DNA of 15,655 nt. It comes from JBIOJM01 sp044450785 (GTDB lineage Bacteria > Planctomycetota > Planctomycetia > Isosphaerales > Isosphaeraceae). How positions within the stretch are numbered: the first letter of the stretch is position 1; every line of letters starts with the position of its first letter. The notes beneath the pieces were generated by a model. The model was given only the letters and a program-made list of their open reading frames with translations. It was not told the origin of the DNA and made no database searches. This document shows, in pieces, positions 14,187 through 15,655 of this stretch. A program made the position numbers and the translations under genes. The DNA is taken from assembly GCA_044450785.1 (NCBI GenBank), contig JBIOJM010000243.1, positions 1 to 15,655 on the forward strand. Direction: 5' to 3'.

Positions 14187-15655
14187 GTGAACCGCTCATC
14201 GGTAAGAGCAGCCATTCTTGTTCGTTCGTTTGGCACGCTCGTCGCAATTCTCGGCCTTACGCTCGCCGCGTCCGGCTCGGAAGAGCAGAAGGCTGCCGAT
14301 CGCGTGATTTTGTTGCGGGGTAGTCTGCGGCAAGATCAGCGGGAATATGTCAACGCTCTCGGCGGAGGTCGGTCCAGTGGGGCGAAGGCATTTGATTACA
14401 TCTCGGTCCTTCGCGATGAGCTGAAGACCTGGGTCGCCGAACTCGTCGACGCTGGAGGCGGCGGAGAAGCCGAGCTTGCCGTGCGGAGAGCTGCGGTCAG
14501 TCGCCGCCTCGACGTCATTCATGCCTACGAAGATGCGCTCGGCGATCGGACCGCGCCGCGCACGACCGAGTGGAATGTTTTCTCGTCCGACGAGTTAACG
14601 GCCATCCGGCAAAAGGCGGGGGCGAACCTTGGTGAACTGTTACAGTCGGCCGTAACCGTTCCCGATTCGGAGGTTCCGCTTCGATTGCGGAACCGCATTC
14701 TCGAGTTACGATGGCAGCTTGACTTGCTTGATCAGGAGCGATTATCGCGCGGCCCGGCCAGCGAACCGAGATTGCGAACGATCGATGCACGTGTTTCCGT
14801 TACAGAGGCGCGCGCGCGGTTTCCTGCCATCGAGTCCGTTGATGGATCCGGTGCGAAAGTGCACGCCGAACGCCTCTTTCGTTTCGAGGTCGAGATGCGG
14901 AGGGTCGGATCGCCCGACGATGCCTCGCTCGCGACCCTGATGGATCAAGTGCCCTGGGCCCCCGGCACGGATGTCGAGATTCGGCCTGGCAAGAGGGGTC
15001 CTCCCTGGCTGGACGATACCGCGCCGCCCCCAAGAGGAGCTGGTCCGGAAGTGGGGCCGCCGCCTGATCGCCCGAGGCCCCCGAATGGGGATCCTCCAGC
15101 AGGCACGCCGCCGCGTGATCCCCCCCCGCGCCCAGGAGGGCGTCCTCTCGAAGGCGGGCCCACTGTTCGAGGCCCTCCGTCGCTTCCAGAGGAGCTCTAC
15201 AACGCCATGGCCCAAGAGATCAACGCAACTCGCAGCCGCGATCCGGTCCTGCGCGCACAGTCGCGTGCACGCGTCGCGACGTGCGATAGGCTTCTGAGTG
15301 CCGCGCTTCGGTCCGACGGTACGTCGCCCCTCGCAGCACTCGACACGTCACAGCTCGATCATCTGCGAGACGGATACACGGACTGGAAGACACACCTTGC
15401 CCGGGAGCTGATCAACCGCCAAGACGCGGAACTCCTCATCGAGACCAAACAGACAGATCAGTTCCTACGCACGATCGGCGCCGAATACACGCGTCGCAGC
15501 AAATCGTCGTCGCCCACTGGAAAAGCGCAAATCGCTCGTGCCCTGAAACTCCTTGGCGAATCGCCCGAGTTCGCGGCACTGCGTTCTTCGGAAAAAGCCA
15601 TCTACCAGACCGAATTGCTGCAATCCCTGCGCCTCGAGCTGGACCTTCCCCGTAC
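14187..15655 (+). CDS. Secreted protein with proline-rich linker, function unknown, C-terminus off the right edge
   Basis: The frame is open from GTG 14187 to the window end: 489 codons plus two bases. GGAGG lies 6 nt upstream. The ATG at 14182 is followed two codons later by a stop in its own frame and is not used. A signal peptide (LVAILGLTLAASG) covers about residues 1-29. Residues 30-265 are mostly helical with charged heptad-like stretches (VILLRGSLRQDQREYV, LRDELKTWVAELV). Residues about 268-330 are a Pro/Gly-rich linker (PPPRGAG, PPPDRPRPP, PPRDPPPRPGG). The part after 330 is again helical and charged (AMAQEINATRSRDP, LDHLRDGYTDWKTHLAREL). I see no catalytic motif and recognise no family. 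Two helical modules on a flexible hinge are the simplest reading. Confidence 0.78.
   Translation, partial: MNRSSVRAAILVRSFGTLVAILGLTLAASGSEEQKAADRVILLRGSLRQDQREYVNALGGGRSSGAKAFDYISVLRDELKTWVAELVDAGGGGEAELAVRRAAVSRRLDVIHAYEDALGDRTAPRTTEWNVFSSDELTAIRQKAGANLGELLQSAVTVPDSEVPLRLRNRILELRWQLDLLDQERLSRGPASEPRLRTIDARVSVTEARARFPAIESVDGSGAKVHAERLFRFEVEMRRVGSPDDASLATLMDQVPWAPGTDVEIRPGKRGPPWLDDTAPPPRGAGPEVGPPPDRPRPPNGDPPAGTPPRDPPPRPGGRPLEGGPTVRGPPSLPEELYNAMAQEINATRSRDPVLRAQSRARVATCDRLLSAALRSDGTSPLAALDTSQLDHLRDGYTDWKTHLARELINRQDAELLIETKQTDQFLRTIGAEYTRRSKSSSPTGKAQIARALKLLGESPEFAALRSSEKAIYQTELLQSLRLELDLPR

Overview
The window is about 15.7 kb of GC-rich DNA that looks like the chromosome of a planctomycete, most likely in or near the Isosphaeraceae. 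This assignment is an inference from gene content. The signs are secreted proteins of lineage-restricted type (a Met-Gly repeat protein, a proline-rich protein with a YHPTCWRRFPDGWGC core, a 21-repeat secreted WD40 protein), membrane GTPases with a DUF697-like tail, many short genes with no wider homologue I recognise, and wide intergenic gaps.

Layout. Positions 1-873 (minus) hold the N-terminal part of a polysaccharide export lipoprotein that runs off the left edge. It is followed by a secreted Met-Gly repeat protein (1111-1737, minus). A divergent gap separates this from a secreted proline-rich protein (2021-2899, plus). Its stop codon lies inside the left end of a 110-bp palindromic element with TTAA at both ends (2896-3005). 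Positions 3180-8078 (plus) form a tight four-gene unit: membrane GTPase, amidase-signature enzyme, paralogous GTPase, and a small membrane-anchored protein. An AlkD-like HEAT-repeat protein follows (8132-8839), then the stub of a PIN-domain toxin gene (8913 to about 9118) that ends exactly at the stop codon of a convergent secreted WD40 protein (9119-11845, minus).

The right third holds tRNA-Ala(GGC) at 12252-12324 with a near-consensus promoter, a DUF6941-like gene (12628-13011), a 90-residue protein made of two copies of one motif (13023-13295), a convergent two-repeat protein whose ribosome binding site is buried in a perfect hairpin (13349-13840, minus), a gap with degenerate repeats, and a secreted proline-linker protein running off the right edge (14187-15655).

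How the genes work together. The 3180-8078 genes are probably co-transcribed, with spacings of 22 and 12 nt and then a 1-nt overlap. A pair of related GTPases with one amidase between them suggests a membrane-associated process, but I cannot name its substrate. The cell-surface genes at the left (export lipoprotein, Met-Gly protein, YHPTCW protein) may share an envelope theme. The rest look like independent units. No complete phage, insertion sequence or CRISPR array is visible.
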